NCBI GenBank assembly: GCA_964512045.1
Contig: CAZEJK010000166.1
Coordinates: 1 to 11,146 of the forward strand
Length of the DNA stretch: 11,146 nt
Direction of reading: 5' to 3'
DNA from: CAZEJK01 sp964512045
GTDB taxonomy: Bacteria > Acidobacteriota > Thermoanaerobaculia > Thermoanaerobaculales > Sulfomarinibacteraceae
Every line of letters begins with the position of its first letter. Position 1 is the stretch's first letter. Shown here piece by piece: positions 1-5,769 of the stretch. The notes under the pieces are model-generated. The model made no database searches. It saw only the letters and a list, made by a program, of their open reading frames with translations, and was not told where the DNA came from. A program made the position numbers and the translations under genes.

Positions 1-24
1 CCGGTCCCGCGCCCGCGTAGGTGT

Positions 25-186
25 AAGGTATTAGGCATTAGCGTTTAGCTCCCCCGCCCACCCAGTCTCTCCCGCAGAACCGACGGCGGCGCAGCCCGGC
101 TCCGGTCCTGGCCCCGGTCCCGAGCCCGGCAGCCGGATCCCGGCTATCCGGTCCCCGGCGGATGCCTCGAGTTTTCAAAGATACGG
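25..186 (+). repeat. Dispersed intergenic repeat, copy A (oriented towards the cNMP-dehydrogenase gene)
   Basis: This stretch matches, in inverted orientation, the sequence at 3561-3716. The core (92-186) aligns without gaps to the reverse complement of 3561-3655, with about 10 mismatches in 95 bases by my hand count. It consists of degenerate C/G hexamers (CCGGTC, CTGGCC and similar) followed by a well-conserved end containing CCTCGAGTTTTC. The 5' part is more divergent: a degenerate GGTATTAGG-like microrepeat (about 25-44) and a C-rich block with CCCACCCAGTCT (about 52-68). The core ends 122 bases before the start codon at 309. The remaining 187-308 shows no gene; it is the leader of the next gene. 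Function is unknown; a mobile or structured intergenic element, or a promoter-bearing one, are possibilities. Confidence 0.8.
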
Positions 187-308
187 AGTTTTCAGCCGCT
201 CATGCCTTCGGCTGGCTGCGGTTCGGCGCTGTCATCCCGAGAGGCTGCACTCGCCGGCGACGCAACAACTCGGGACTGTGATCTGTTGTCTCTGGCCGGG
301 AGGGAACT

Positions 309-1781
309 ATGACGCGCTCCACAGCTGAGTCGTTGCGAACGGTCGAGCTGTTCTCCGGTCTCGAAGACGACGTGCTCGAGGCGTTGGCGGAGCGAACGGA
401 GCGCCGCCACCTTCGTGCTGAGGAAACACTGTTCCGGGAGGGCGAGTCGGGCGACTACCTGTTCCTGGTCGAGACCGGCACGCTGGAGGTGCGCAAGGAG
501 GCCGAGAGCGGCGCCGAGGTCGCTCTGCGCAGGATGGGCCCGGGCGAGCTCGGTGGACTGACGAGCATGGCGATGGCCAAGGTTCGGTCGGCGACGCTCC
601 GTGCTGTCAGCGATGTATCGGTGCTGACAATAGCGCGCGAGAGGTTCCTCACGGTCCTCGAGTCGTACCCGGAGCTGATGCGGGCGGTGATCGCCTTCTT
701 GTCGGCCAAGGTGCGTGGCAAGACGTATCAGCTGGCGACCCTCATGGAAGGGCGCGACGCCGACATGCGCCCGACGGTCGCGGTGTTCGACACCAAGCCG
801 TACGACCGACGGTACCTGGACGAGGCGGCCGGTCAGGGGCTGGCGATGCACTACTTCGAGACGCGGCTCAACGCTGAGACAGCTCGGCTTGCCAGCGGCT
901 TCGACGTGGTCTGTGCGTTCGTCAACGACGACCTGAGCCGACCGACCGTGGCCCGCCTTGCCGCGGAGGGGGTGCAGCTCATCGCGTTGCGCTGCTCGGG
1001 GTACAACAACGTCGATCTCGAAGCGGTGGTCGAGCACCACATGAACGTGGTGCGAGTCCCGGCCTACTCGCCGAATGCCGTGGCGGAGCACGCTGTGGCG
1101 TTGATCCTGGCGCTGAACCGGAAGCTGCACCGGGCCTACAACCGTGTGCGCGAGGGAAACTTCCGTCTCGACGGCCTGGTCGGCTTCGATCTGAGCACGC
1201 GCACCGCCGGCGTTGTCGGCCTTGGAGCGATCGGACGAACGTTGTGCCGGATCCTGTCCGGGTTCGGGATGCGGGTGCTGGCGAGCGATCCGTACGCCGA
1301 CGCGAGCGCGGCCGAGTCGGCCGGCGCGCAGCTGGTTCCGCTCAACGTGCTCCTGACGGAGTCGGACATCGTGTCGCTGCACGCGCCCCTGACCCCGGAG
1401 ACGCACCATCTGCTCAACGCCGAACGGTTGGCGAGCCTCCGACCCGGCGCGATGGTCATCAACACCAGCCGTGGAGCGCTGATCGACACCGCGGCGCTGA
1501 TCGAGGCGCTGAAGAGCGGCCAGGTGGGGGCGGCTGGCCTCGACGTGTACGAGGAGGAGAGTGGGACCTTCTTCGAGGACCTGTCGGATACTGTTGTGTC
1601 GGACGATCAGCTTGCTCGGTTGCTGACGTTCCCGAATGTGATCATAACCAGCCACCAGGGGTTCCTGACGACGGAGGCGCTCGGCAACATCGCCCAGACG
1701 ACCGTGGCGAACATCGACGCGTTCCTCGTAGGCAAGCGCGGCGCCGACCTGCCCAACGTCGTGCTGCCAAGCGCAGACTAG
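309..1781 (+). CDS. Cyclic nucleotide-binding domain fused to LdhA-like D-2-hydroxyacid dehydrogenase
   Basis: The 490-residue product has two parts. Residues about 11-135 form a CRP-type cNMP-binding domain, with a glycine-rich GESGDYLFLVETG stretch, a phosphate-cassette-like PGELG near 78-82 and VRSATLRA near 92-99. Residues about 155-490 form a full D-lactate dehydrogenase-type enzyme, which reduces pyruvate or a related 2-oxoacid with NADH in the cytoplasm. Visible motifs are the substrate-loop RCSGYNNVD (228-236), the Rossmann GLGAIG (304-309), catalytic Arg in NTSRGAL (R388), the acidic residue in LDVYEEE (415-417) and catalytic His in SHQGF (H449). The wording is close to E. coli LdhA (about 329 residues), so the dehydrogenase is complete and the N-terminal 150 residues are extra. 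The start is supported by GGGAGGG at 298-304. No helix-turn-helix is seen, so this is an allosterically gated enzyme rather than a CRP regulator (inference). The true substrate cannot be told from sequence. Confidence 0.9.
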   Translation: MTRSTAESLRTVELFSGLEDDVLEALAERTERRHLRAEETLFREGESGDYLFLVETGTLEVRKEAESGAEVALRRMGPGELGGLTSMAMAKVRSATLRAVSDVSVLTIARERFLTVLESYPELMRAVIAFLSAKVRGKTYQLATLMEGRDADMRPTVAVFDTKPYDRRYLDEAAGQGLAMHYFETRLNAETARLASGFDVVCAFVNDDLSRPTVARLAAEGVQLIALRCSGYNNVDLEAVVEHHMNVVRVPAYSPNAVAEHAVALILALNRKLHRAYNRVREGNFRLDGLVGFDLSTRTAGVVGLGAIGRTLCRILSGFGMRVLASDPYADASAAESAGAQLVPLNVLLTESDIVSLHAPLTPETHHLLNAERLASLRPGAMVINTSRGALIDTAALIEALKSGQVGAAGLDVYEEESGTFFEDLSDTVVSDDQLARLLTFPNVIITSHQGFLTTEALGNIAQTTVANIDAFLVGKRGADLPNVVLPSAD

Positions 1782-1801
1782 CTGAGGTTTTCAGCTTCTC
1801 T
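1780..1801 (+). terminator. Candidate terminator hairpin at the end of the dehydrogenase gene
   Basis: AGCTGA (1780-1785) pairs with TCAGCT (1791-1796) around a GGTTT loop, overlapping the stop codon, and is followed by a pyrimidine-rich TCTCTCGTTCTC tract. The stem is only 6 bp and the tail is mixed C/T, so this is a weak candidate. Confidence 0.3.
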
Positions 1802-2119
1802 CGTTCTCGGTCTCTGCTCCATCCATCCACTGCGGCTCCTCGGCTCACGAGCCACTCAACGAAGCTCGCCGCCCCGGGCGGCTCTCCGATTGTGGCGGCC
1901 CGCGTCCCGCGGGCCGGGTGGACGGGTCACGGGGCTGACAGCATCGTCGTGGGTTGGTGAGTACGCCCGGTGGCGGCCGCGGACCCCGATCCGAAGCCGG
2001 ATGGCCTCGGGTTCTCCCACGGGATCTCTCCGCTCGCCAAGTGCTGCGAAGGATCAACGAAGGTGGGTGCATGGCGGCACTCCGGAGGCCATGGCAGCTC
2101 GGTCGAGATGACGGAGAAA
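1802..2119. other. Non-coding spacer between convergent genes, with two GC-rich hairpins
   Basis: I see no credible gene here. Two perfect GC-rich stems stand out: GCCGCC/GGCGGC around CCG at 1868-1882, and an 8-bp stem GGCCCGCG/CGCGGGCC around TCC at 1897-1915. Neither is followed by a T-run on either strand, so they are not classical intrinsic terminators, but they may block or pause convergent transcripts. The open frames crossing this spacer have no ribosome binding site or recognisable product. Confidence 0.5.
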
Positions 2120-2141
2120 GCGGAGCGCGGCGTGCTTCCGC
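2112..2141 (-). terminator. Candidate terminator of tyrS
   Basis: Read on the - strand, GCGGA (2141-2137) pairs with TCCGC (2124-2120), and two further G-C pairs form inside after a bulged A. A TTTCTCC tract follows immediately. The hairpin begins about 11 bases after the tyrS stop codon. Stem and tail are modest, so confidence is low to moderate. Confidence 0.35.
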
Positions 2142-2152
2142 CGGGTCTTCCG

Positions 2153-3439
2153 CTAGGCCGAAGCTCCGCCTGCCCCCTCCGGCACGAGCCGGTGGTACCG
2201 GCGTTTGCCGAACCGGAGCAGCACCCCGTCCGCTCCGAGCTCGGCGGTTGCTGCGGTGTCCCGGACCGGCTCCTGGTCGACGTAGAAGCCGCCCTGCTGC
2301 ATCAGGCGGCGGAGCTCTCCCTTGGAGCTGACCAGATCGAGGCCGGAGCACAGGTCGACCCAGGTGGCGCCGGCAAGGTTGTCCGGGACCTCGGTGACCG
2401 GGACCTCGTCCGGCGCCTGCCGCTGCTGCACCACCGTTCGGAACTCCTCGGCTGCCGCAACGGCTGCGGCGGCGCCGTGGTACTGCTCCACCAGGTTGTG
2501 TGCGAGCTCCTGCTTGATCGCCATCGGGTTGCCGCCCGCGTTCAGATCGGCGATGAGCGCATCCAGCTTCTCGGTCGGCAGGGAGCTGGTGAGCTCGAGG
2601 TACTCGCGCAGGTGCGCGTCGGCGATCCGCATCGTCTTGCCGTACATATCGAACGGCTCATCGCGGACGTTGATGGTGTTGCCGTACGACTTGGACATCT
2701 TGCGTCCGTCGGTGCCGACGATGAGCGGGCTGGTGATCATCACGTGCGGAGCCTCTCCGAAGTGCTCCTGGATGGTGCGACCGGCGAGCATGTTGAAGTA
2801 CTGGTCGTAGGCGCCGACCTGAACGTCGCACTTGAGGGCGTACGCGTCGTACCCCTGCATCAATGCGTAGAGCGCTTCGTGGAACCGGAGCGACTCCCCC
2901 CGCTCCATCCGCTTTTGGAAGTCGCGCCGGGCGACGATCTGCTTCATGGGGAAGACGCTCGCCAGCTCGATCAGGTCTGCGAACGAGAGCTTGGCGAGCC
3001 ACTCGCCGTTGTAGCGGATCTCGGTGTGCTCGGGGTCGAGCACCTGGAAGGCCTGCTGGGTGTAGTCGACGGCCAGCTCGAGAACCTGCTCATGGGTCAG
3101 GCGGGTCCGCTCGGTGTCGCGTCCGCTGGGGTCGCCGATCGTGGCGGTGTAGTCGCCGATGAGGAAGACCGCCTGATGTCCGAGCTCCTGGAACTGGCGG
3201 AGCTTCTGGAGTGGTACGAAGTGGCCCACGTGGAGCTCGGTCGAGGTTGGATCGACACCGAGGTAGACCCGGAGCGGTCGGCCGGTGGCAAGCTTCTCGC
3301 CGAGCTCTCGGCGCATCTGCGCGCGCAGGCTGCCCGTCTCCAGGGTGGTGTCCGTCCAGTCCTCCTCTGCTTCGTCGGCGAACCGAGTGCCGCGCATGAG
3401 GACCTCGAGCTGCTCCGAGGGGTTTCGCGTTCCGACCAT
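2153..3439 (-). CDS. tyrS: Tyrosyl-tRNA synthetase
   Basis: Class I aminoacyl-tRNA synthetase that charges tRNA-Tyr with tyrosine in the cytoplasm. The 428-residue product has the tyrosine/ATP site around YLGVDPTSTELHVGH (59-73; HVGH is the HIGH motif), the conserved GDYTATIGDPSGR (95-107), the YNGEW segment (143-147), MQGYDAYALK (194-203) and KMSKS at 247-251. An S4-like RNA-binding tail lies about 365-415 (LVSSKGELRRLMQQGG.YVD). This layout is typical of the TyrZ/TyrS2 type of about 400-430 residues. The start at 3439 is chosen because GGAGGA lies just upstream and the protein begins shortly before the conserved N-terminal helix. The frame is open further upstream to 3709, but that part runs into a dispersed repeat and looks non-coding. 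One oddity: the usual GG.DQ..N tyrosine-site loop reads GAYDQYFN (209-216). It converges on the dehydrogenase gene. Confidence 0.97.
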   Translation of the reverse strand: MVGTRNPSEQLEVLMRGTRFADEAEEDWTDTTLETGSLRAQMRRELGEKLATGRPLRVYLGVDPTSTELHVGHFVPLQKLRQFQELGHQAVFLIGDYTATIGDPSGRDTERTRLTHEQVLELAVDYTQQAFQVLDPEHTEIRYNGEWLAKLSFADLIELASVFPMKQIVARRDFQKRMERGESLRFHEALYALMQGYDAYALKCDVQVGAYDQYFNMLAGRTIQEHFGEAPHVMITSPLIVGTDGRKMSKSYGNTINVRDEPFDMYGKTMRIADAHLREYLELTSSLPTEKLDALIADLNAGGNPMAIKQELAHNLVEQYHGAAAAVAAAEEFRTVVQQRQAPDEVPVTEVPDNLAGATWVDLCSGLDLVSSKGELRRLMQQGGFYVDQEPVRDTAATAELGADGVLLRFGKRRYHRLVPEGAGGASA

Positions 3440-3443
3440 CTCA

Positions 3444-3449
3444 TCCTCC
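3444..3449 (-). promoter_or_regulatory. Ribosome binding site deciding the tyrS start
   Basis: GGAGGA on the - strand, 4 bases before the ATG at 3439-3437. It supports a 428-residue synthetase rather than the longer open frame. Confidence 0.75.
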
Positions 3450-3560
3450 AGTGCCGGCCCGGCCGTCGGCGGGCTGGCCCGGGGGATGATACCGAATCCG
3501 GGCCCGTCCGTGGCGGCGACCCACACCACGGATCGGTGCGGCGTTGGCCACTCAAGCATC

Positions 3561-3716
3561 CCGCATCTTCGAAAACTCGAGGCATGCGCCGGGGACCGGA
3601 TGACCGGAATCCGGCTGTCGGGGCCGGGACTGGGGCCAGGACCGGAGCCGGGCTGTGGCGTCGCTGCTCCTGCGAGTGAGACTGGGTGGGTGGGGAGCTC
3701 ATACCCCAATACCCAA
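3561..3716 (-). repeat. Dispersed intergenic repeat, copy B (oriented towards tyrS)
   Basis: Inverted copy of the element at 25-186. The core 3561-3655 matches 92-186 at roughly 89% by hand count with no gaps. The outer part (3656-3716) carries the same C-rich CCCACCCAGTCT block and a TTGGGTATTGGGGTA microrepeat, read on the - strand. The core ends 121 bases before the tyrS start codon, almost the same spacing as copy A has to its gene. In this copy TGGGG (3691-3695) can pair with CCCCA (3704-3708), which might also shape the 3' end of the fecR transcript that stops at 3727. The rest of the tyrS leader (3440-3560) does not resemble the copy A leader. Confidence 0.8.
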
Positions 3717-3726
3717 CGCAGTCGCG

Positions 3727-4815
3727 TCAGGAGGTGGTATCGCGGCGGCTGAGGATGATCAGGTCGGGCGACTCCCGCCGGACCTCGACGGGCCAGGAGA
3801 GCTCGATGGCGCGGAGGATCGACGCCGCGTTGTCGATGTGCACGACGCCGCCGCCGACGAACTGCTCGATGCTCTCGTCTGCGATGTAGATGCGAGCCGG
3901 GACGTAGGCGTCGATCCTGTCGATCATCTCGGCGAGCGTGACGTGATCAAAGAACAGCTTGCCCCGGCGCCATGCTGCCGTCTGGACGGCATCGATCGGT
4001 TCGAGGTTCACGATCTCGGGTTGTCGCGCCACGGGGTCGAGTGAGGCCGATTGCGCCACGCGGATGCGCTGGCGGTCGGGTGTATCGTCGTGGGGAGCGC
4101 GAGCCGGTCGCGAGACCTCCACAGCACCTTCCAAGACCGTGACGCGGGTCTGACGCTTGCGGTGGTAGACGTTGAACGCCGTGCCGACCGCGGTGATCGA
4201 GTCCTCGCCGGCGGTCACGACGAACGGCCGTTCGCTGTCGGACGCAACCGAGAAGTACGCTTCCCCATACACCAGATGCACGCTCCGCTGGCCGGTGGTC
4301 AGCGCGACGAGAAGATGGGTGTCGGTGTTCAGCCAGACCACCGAGCCGTCGGCGAGCATCACCTCCCGTCGGTCGCCCACCTCGGTTTGGTACTCCACGG
4401 CGGCGGCCTGTGGCGCCTGGACGTTCGGGGCACCATGGACGACGATCCAGAGACCGATCACGGCGCCGAGGATGACCACGGCCGCGAGCCACTCGAGCCA
4501 CGCGCGTCTGGAGGAGGATGGGGGAATCAGCGGCGAGCTGGTACCGGCGGCGTCGCGGCCGCAGCGCTCGATCTCATCCAGGAGCACGTCTGGCAGGGCT
4601 CCAGGCTCGGACATGGCCAGGCCGCTGAGCGCATCGAGATCCGACCACGTCCCGTGGAGGGCATCGAAGGCCGCCCGGTGTGCAGGGTCCTGTGCCACCC
4701 ATGCGCGGAACGCCGCCCGGTCCGCCGCATCGACGTCATCCGCGTTCAACCGCGCGAGCCATTGACTGGCCTGCTCGCTGATGCGGTCCGTCGCGGAGGG
4801 GCGGTGCTCGGTCAT
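3727..4815 (-). CDS. FecR-family transmembrane anti-sigma regulator
   Basis: The 362-residue product has the standard FecR/PupR order. A cytoplasmic N-terminal DUF4880-like segment (about 11-55: QWLARLN...FRAWVAQDPAHRAAFDAL) would bind the sigma factor. One membrane span follows, at about 107-127 (LEWLAAVVILGAVIGLWIVV). The periplasmic FecR domain is at about 142-235 (VGDRREVMLADGSVVWLNTDT, GEAYFSV, PFVVTAG, VGTAFNVY, VTVLEGAVEV). The C-terminal module (about 284-357) is STN-like (LFFDHVTLAEMIDRID...IDNAASILRAIEL...LIILSRR). In known systems this module receives the signal from the STN domain of a TonB-dependent transducer. Here the start overlaps the sigma gene stop by 4 bases (ATGA at 4815-4812), with GGAGGAG 5 bases upstream. 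No receptor gene is adjacent; the only STN partner in sight is the divergent gene at 5770. Confidence 0.92.
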   Translation of the reverse strand: MTEHRPSATDRISEQASQWLARLNADDVDAADRAAFRAWVAQDPAHRAAFDALHGTWSDLDALSGLAMSEPGALPDVLLDEIERCGRDAAGTSSPLIPPSSSRRAWLEWLAAVVILGAVIGLWIVVHGAPNVQAPQAAAVEYQTEVGDRREVMLADGSVVWLNTDTHLLVALTTGQRSVHLVYGEAYFSVASDSERPFVVTAGEDSITAVGTAFNVYHRKRQTRVTVLEGAVEVSRPARAPHDDTPDRQRIRVAQSASLDPVARQPEIVNLEPIDAVQTAAWRRGKLFFDHVTLAEMIDRIDAYVPARIYIADESIEQFVGGGVVHIDNAASILRAIELSWPVEVRRESPDLIILSRRDTTS

Positions 4816-5402
4816 GGCAGCTCCTCCGGCGTGGATCCGCCGGCCGCTGCGAACGCAACGACGTTCCCGCTTCCGGGGTCGTTGGCGGCTCGAGGCGCCT
4901 CCCGCACGGCACGCCGACAGTGTGCGACGGCCTTGGCGAGGTGCTTCTCGACCGTCCTCGGAGAGATGCCCATCACGCGGGCGATCTCGTTGTACGACAG
5001 ATGGTGGAACTTGTGGAGGATGAGTGCCTCGCGAGGCTTTGGCGGGAGCGTGGCCACGGCGAGCGCGAGCTTGTGGAGCTCCTGGCGCGCCCGGGCGACC
5101 CGCTCCGGAGAGGGAGCTGGGTCTTCCGGGTCCTGCGGCTGCTCCTCGAGGTTCGGCTCGAAGAGATGGTGGCGCTCACGCCGGTGACGGTCGCGGATCA
5201 GGTTGTCGGCAATCCGCACGAGGTAGGCGCGAGGGTTGTCCACGCTGTTGAACCGGCCGGCGCGCTGGGCGCGGAGAAACGTCTCCTGTACGACGTCCTC
5301 GATGTCCTCGCTGACCCCGATCCGGCGGCGCACGAAGGCGCGAAGCTCCTCTCGGTGCATCGCGAAGGCCTCGGCCAGGCAATGATCGTCGGAAGCAGTC
5401 AC
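4812..5402 (-). CDS. ECF-family RNA polymerase sigma factor (FecI-like)
   Basis: The 196-residue product is a group IV sigma factor that directs RNA polymerase to a stress- or signal-specific regulon. Sigma region 2 spans about 14-80, with DIEDVVQETFLRAQR and the DNA-melting/-10-binding segment NPRAYLVRIADNLIRDRHRR. Region 4 spans about 107-165, with LPPKPREALILHKFHHLSYNEIARVMGISPRTVEKHLAKA, the -35-binding helix-turn-helix. The length is usual for the family, with a short Ala/Gly-rich tail (about 168-196). The start is GTG at 5402-5400: an in-frame TAA lies 11 codons upstream, and GAGGG sits about 10 bases before. ATG at residue 15 is a less likely alternative because it would trim region 2. 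It is the first gene of a two-gene operon with the FecR-like regulator, which presumably controls it. Confidence 0.93.
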   Translation of the reverse strand: MTASDDHCLAEAFAMHREELRAFVRRRIGVSEDIEDVVQETFLRAQRAGRFNSVDNPRAYLVRIADNLIRDRHRRERHHLFEPNLEEQPQDPEDPAPSPERVARARQELHKLALAVATLPPKPREALILHKFHHLSYNEIARVMGISPRTVEKHLAKAVAHCRRAVREAPRAANDPGSGNVVAFAAAGGSTPEELP

Positions 5403-5426
5403 GGTAGCGACACCCTCATTGCTATC

Positions 5427-5451
5427 TTAGACGAACGACGGCCGGTTTTCC
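5427..5451 (-). promoter_or_regulatory. Candidate ECF-type promoter of the sigma factor gene
   Basis: On the - strand GGAAAACC (5451-5444) is followed by CGTCTAA (5433-5427). These resemble the GGAAC -35 and CGTC/TCTAA -10 of many ECF promoters. The spacing is about 3 bases shorter than usual, which weakens the call. Transcription would start near 5420, leaving a leader of about 18 bases that contains the GAGGG before the GTG start, consistent with autoregulation. Confidence 0.3.
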
Positions 5452-5530
5452 CCCACGGATGGGTTGGTCCCGCCGAGAGACCCGTTCGCAGAGACGTTTG
5501 TTCACTCGCAGGAGCGAGAAGGCTTCAGAA

Positions 5531-5543
5531 CGTTCCCGGAACG
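5531..5543. repeat. Short palindrome CGTTCC-C-GGAACG
   Basis: Perfect 6-bp inverted repeat with a single central base in the divergent control region. Each arm reads GGAACG on one strand, which is also ECF -35-like. It could be an operator or chance; nothing else supports either. Confidence 0.35.
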
Positions 5544-5605
5544 CGCTGTCGGATCCGGCCCGGTCTCGGTCCTGCCAGCCGGGGTGTGCGGAAGCGAAAT
5601 GGCCC

Positions 5606-5631
5606 GGAAACCTCCCGCGTTGCTTCGCGTA
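5606..5631 (+). promoter_or_regulatory. Candidate ECF-type promoter of the STN-VWA operon
   Basis: GGAAACC (5606-5612), a 15-base spacer, then CGTA (5628-5631). This fits the general GGAAAC / CGT pattern of ECF promoters and faces the operon. It would give a leader of about 130 bases before the ATG at 5770. Support is pattern resemblance only. Confidence 0.35.
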
Positions 5632-5646
5632 CCCTCCTGGGGGCGA

Positions 5647-5727
5647 TGCGGGCCGTGGGGGATTGGCGACCGTGGTTCGTCTTTCATTGGGAGGCCGCGC
5701 TGCCGTGAGACGATTGCGGGCCGTGGG
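5647..5727 (+). repeat. 13-base direct repeat in the leader of the STN-VWA gene
   Basis: TGCGGGCCGTGGG occurs exactly at 5647-5659 and again at 5715-5727, 68 bases apart start to start. The match extends a little on the left (CGAT before each, with one extra T in the second). A pair of regulator sites or a leader RNA element is possible. Confidence 0.55.
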
Positions 5728-5755
5728 TGCGGGATCGGATCGCGGCTGGAGGGCC

Positions 5756-5762
5756 GGGAGGG
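5756..5762 (+). promoter_or_regulatory. Ribosome binding site deciding the start of the STN-VWA gene
   Basis: GGGAGGG, 7 bases before the ATG at 5770. It selects this start over in-frame upstream starts as far as 5464, and the resulting protein begins with a normal signal peptide. Confidence 0.75.
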
Positions 5763-5769
5763 AAAGCGC

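Larger units (their letters stand above)
5403..5769. other. Divergent intergenic control region between the sigma/fecR and STN-VWA operons
   Basis: 367 bases with no convincing gene, between two divergently transcribed operons. It must hold both promoters. I can point to an ECF-like element facing the sigma gene (5427-5451), an ECF-like element facing the STN-VWA gene (5606-5631), a palindrome (5531-5543) and a 13-base direct repeat (5647-5659 and 5715-5727). The open frame that extends the STN-VWA gene back to 5464 reads through these and lacks a signal peptide, so I treat it as leader. Confidence 0.6.

Noticed and set aside
162..281. Small + strand open frame starting MPRVFKDT in repeat copy A, with a counterpart starting MPRVFEDAG in copy B at 3585 (-)
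   Set aside because: The shared start lies in the repeat, but base differences change amino acids, the frames diverge right after, and no ribosome binding site is present.
192..1655. Long - strand open frame antisense to the cNMP-dehydrogenase gene
   Set aside because: The opposite strand encodes a protein with complete catalytic motifs; the antisense frame is Arg/His/Gln-rich low-quality sequence, as expected from high GC with few stops.
1868..1915. GC-rich hairpins as classical intrinsic terminators
   Set aside because: Stems are perfect but no T-run follows on either strand, so they are listed only as structure in the spacer.
1970..3679. Long + strand open frame antisense to tyrS (569 codons)
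   Set aside because: tyrS on the other strand is unambiguous; this frame has no recognisable domain and runs through the intergenic repeat.
3440..3709. N-terminal extension of tyrS to 3709
   Set aside because: It would translate the dispersed repeat (a GP-rich stretch) and ignore the strong ribosome binding site before 3439; synthetases of this type do not carry such an extension.
4051..5708. + strand open frames antisense to the sigma and fecR genes
   Set aside because: Both - strand products have full family motifs and coupled starts; the antisense frames have none.
5464..5769. N-terminal extension of the STN-VWA protein
   Set aside because: It would bury the signal peptide about 100 residues inside the protein; GGGAGGG before 5770 fits the internal start.
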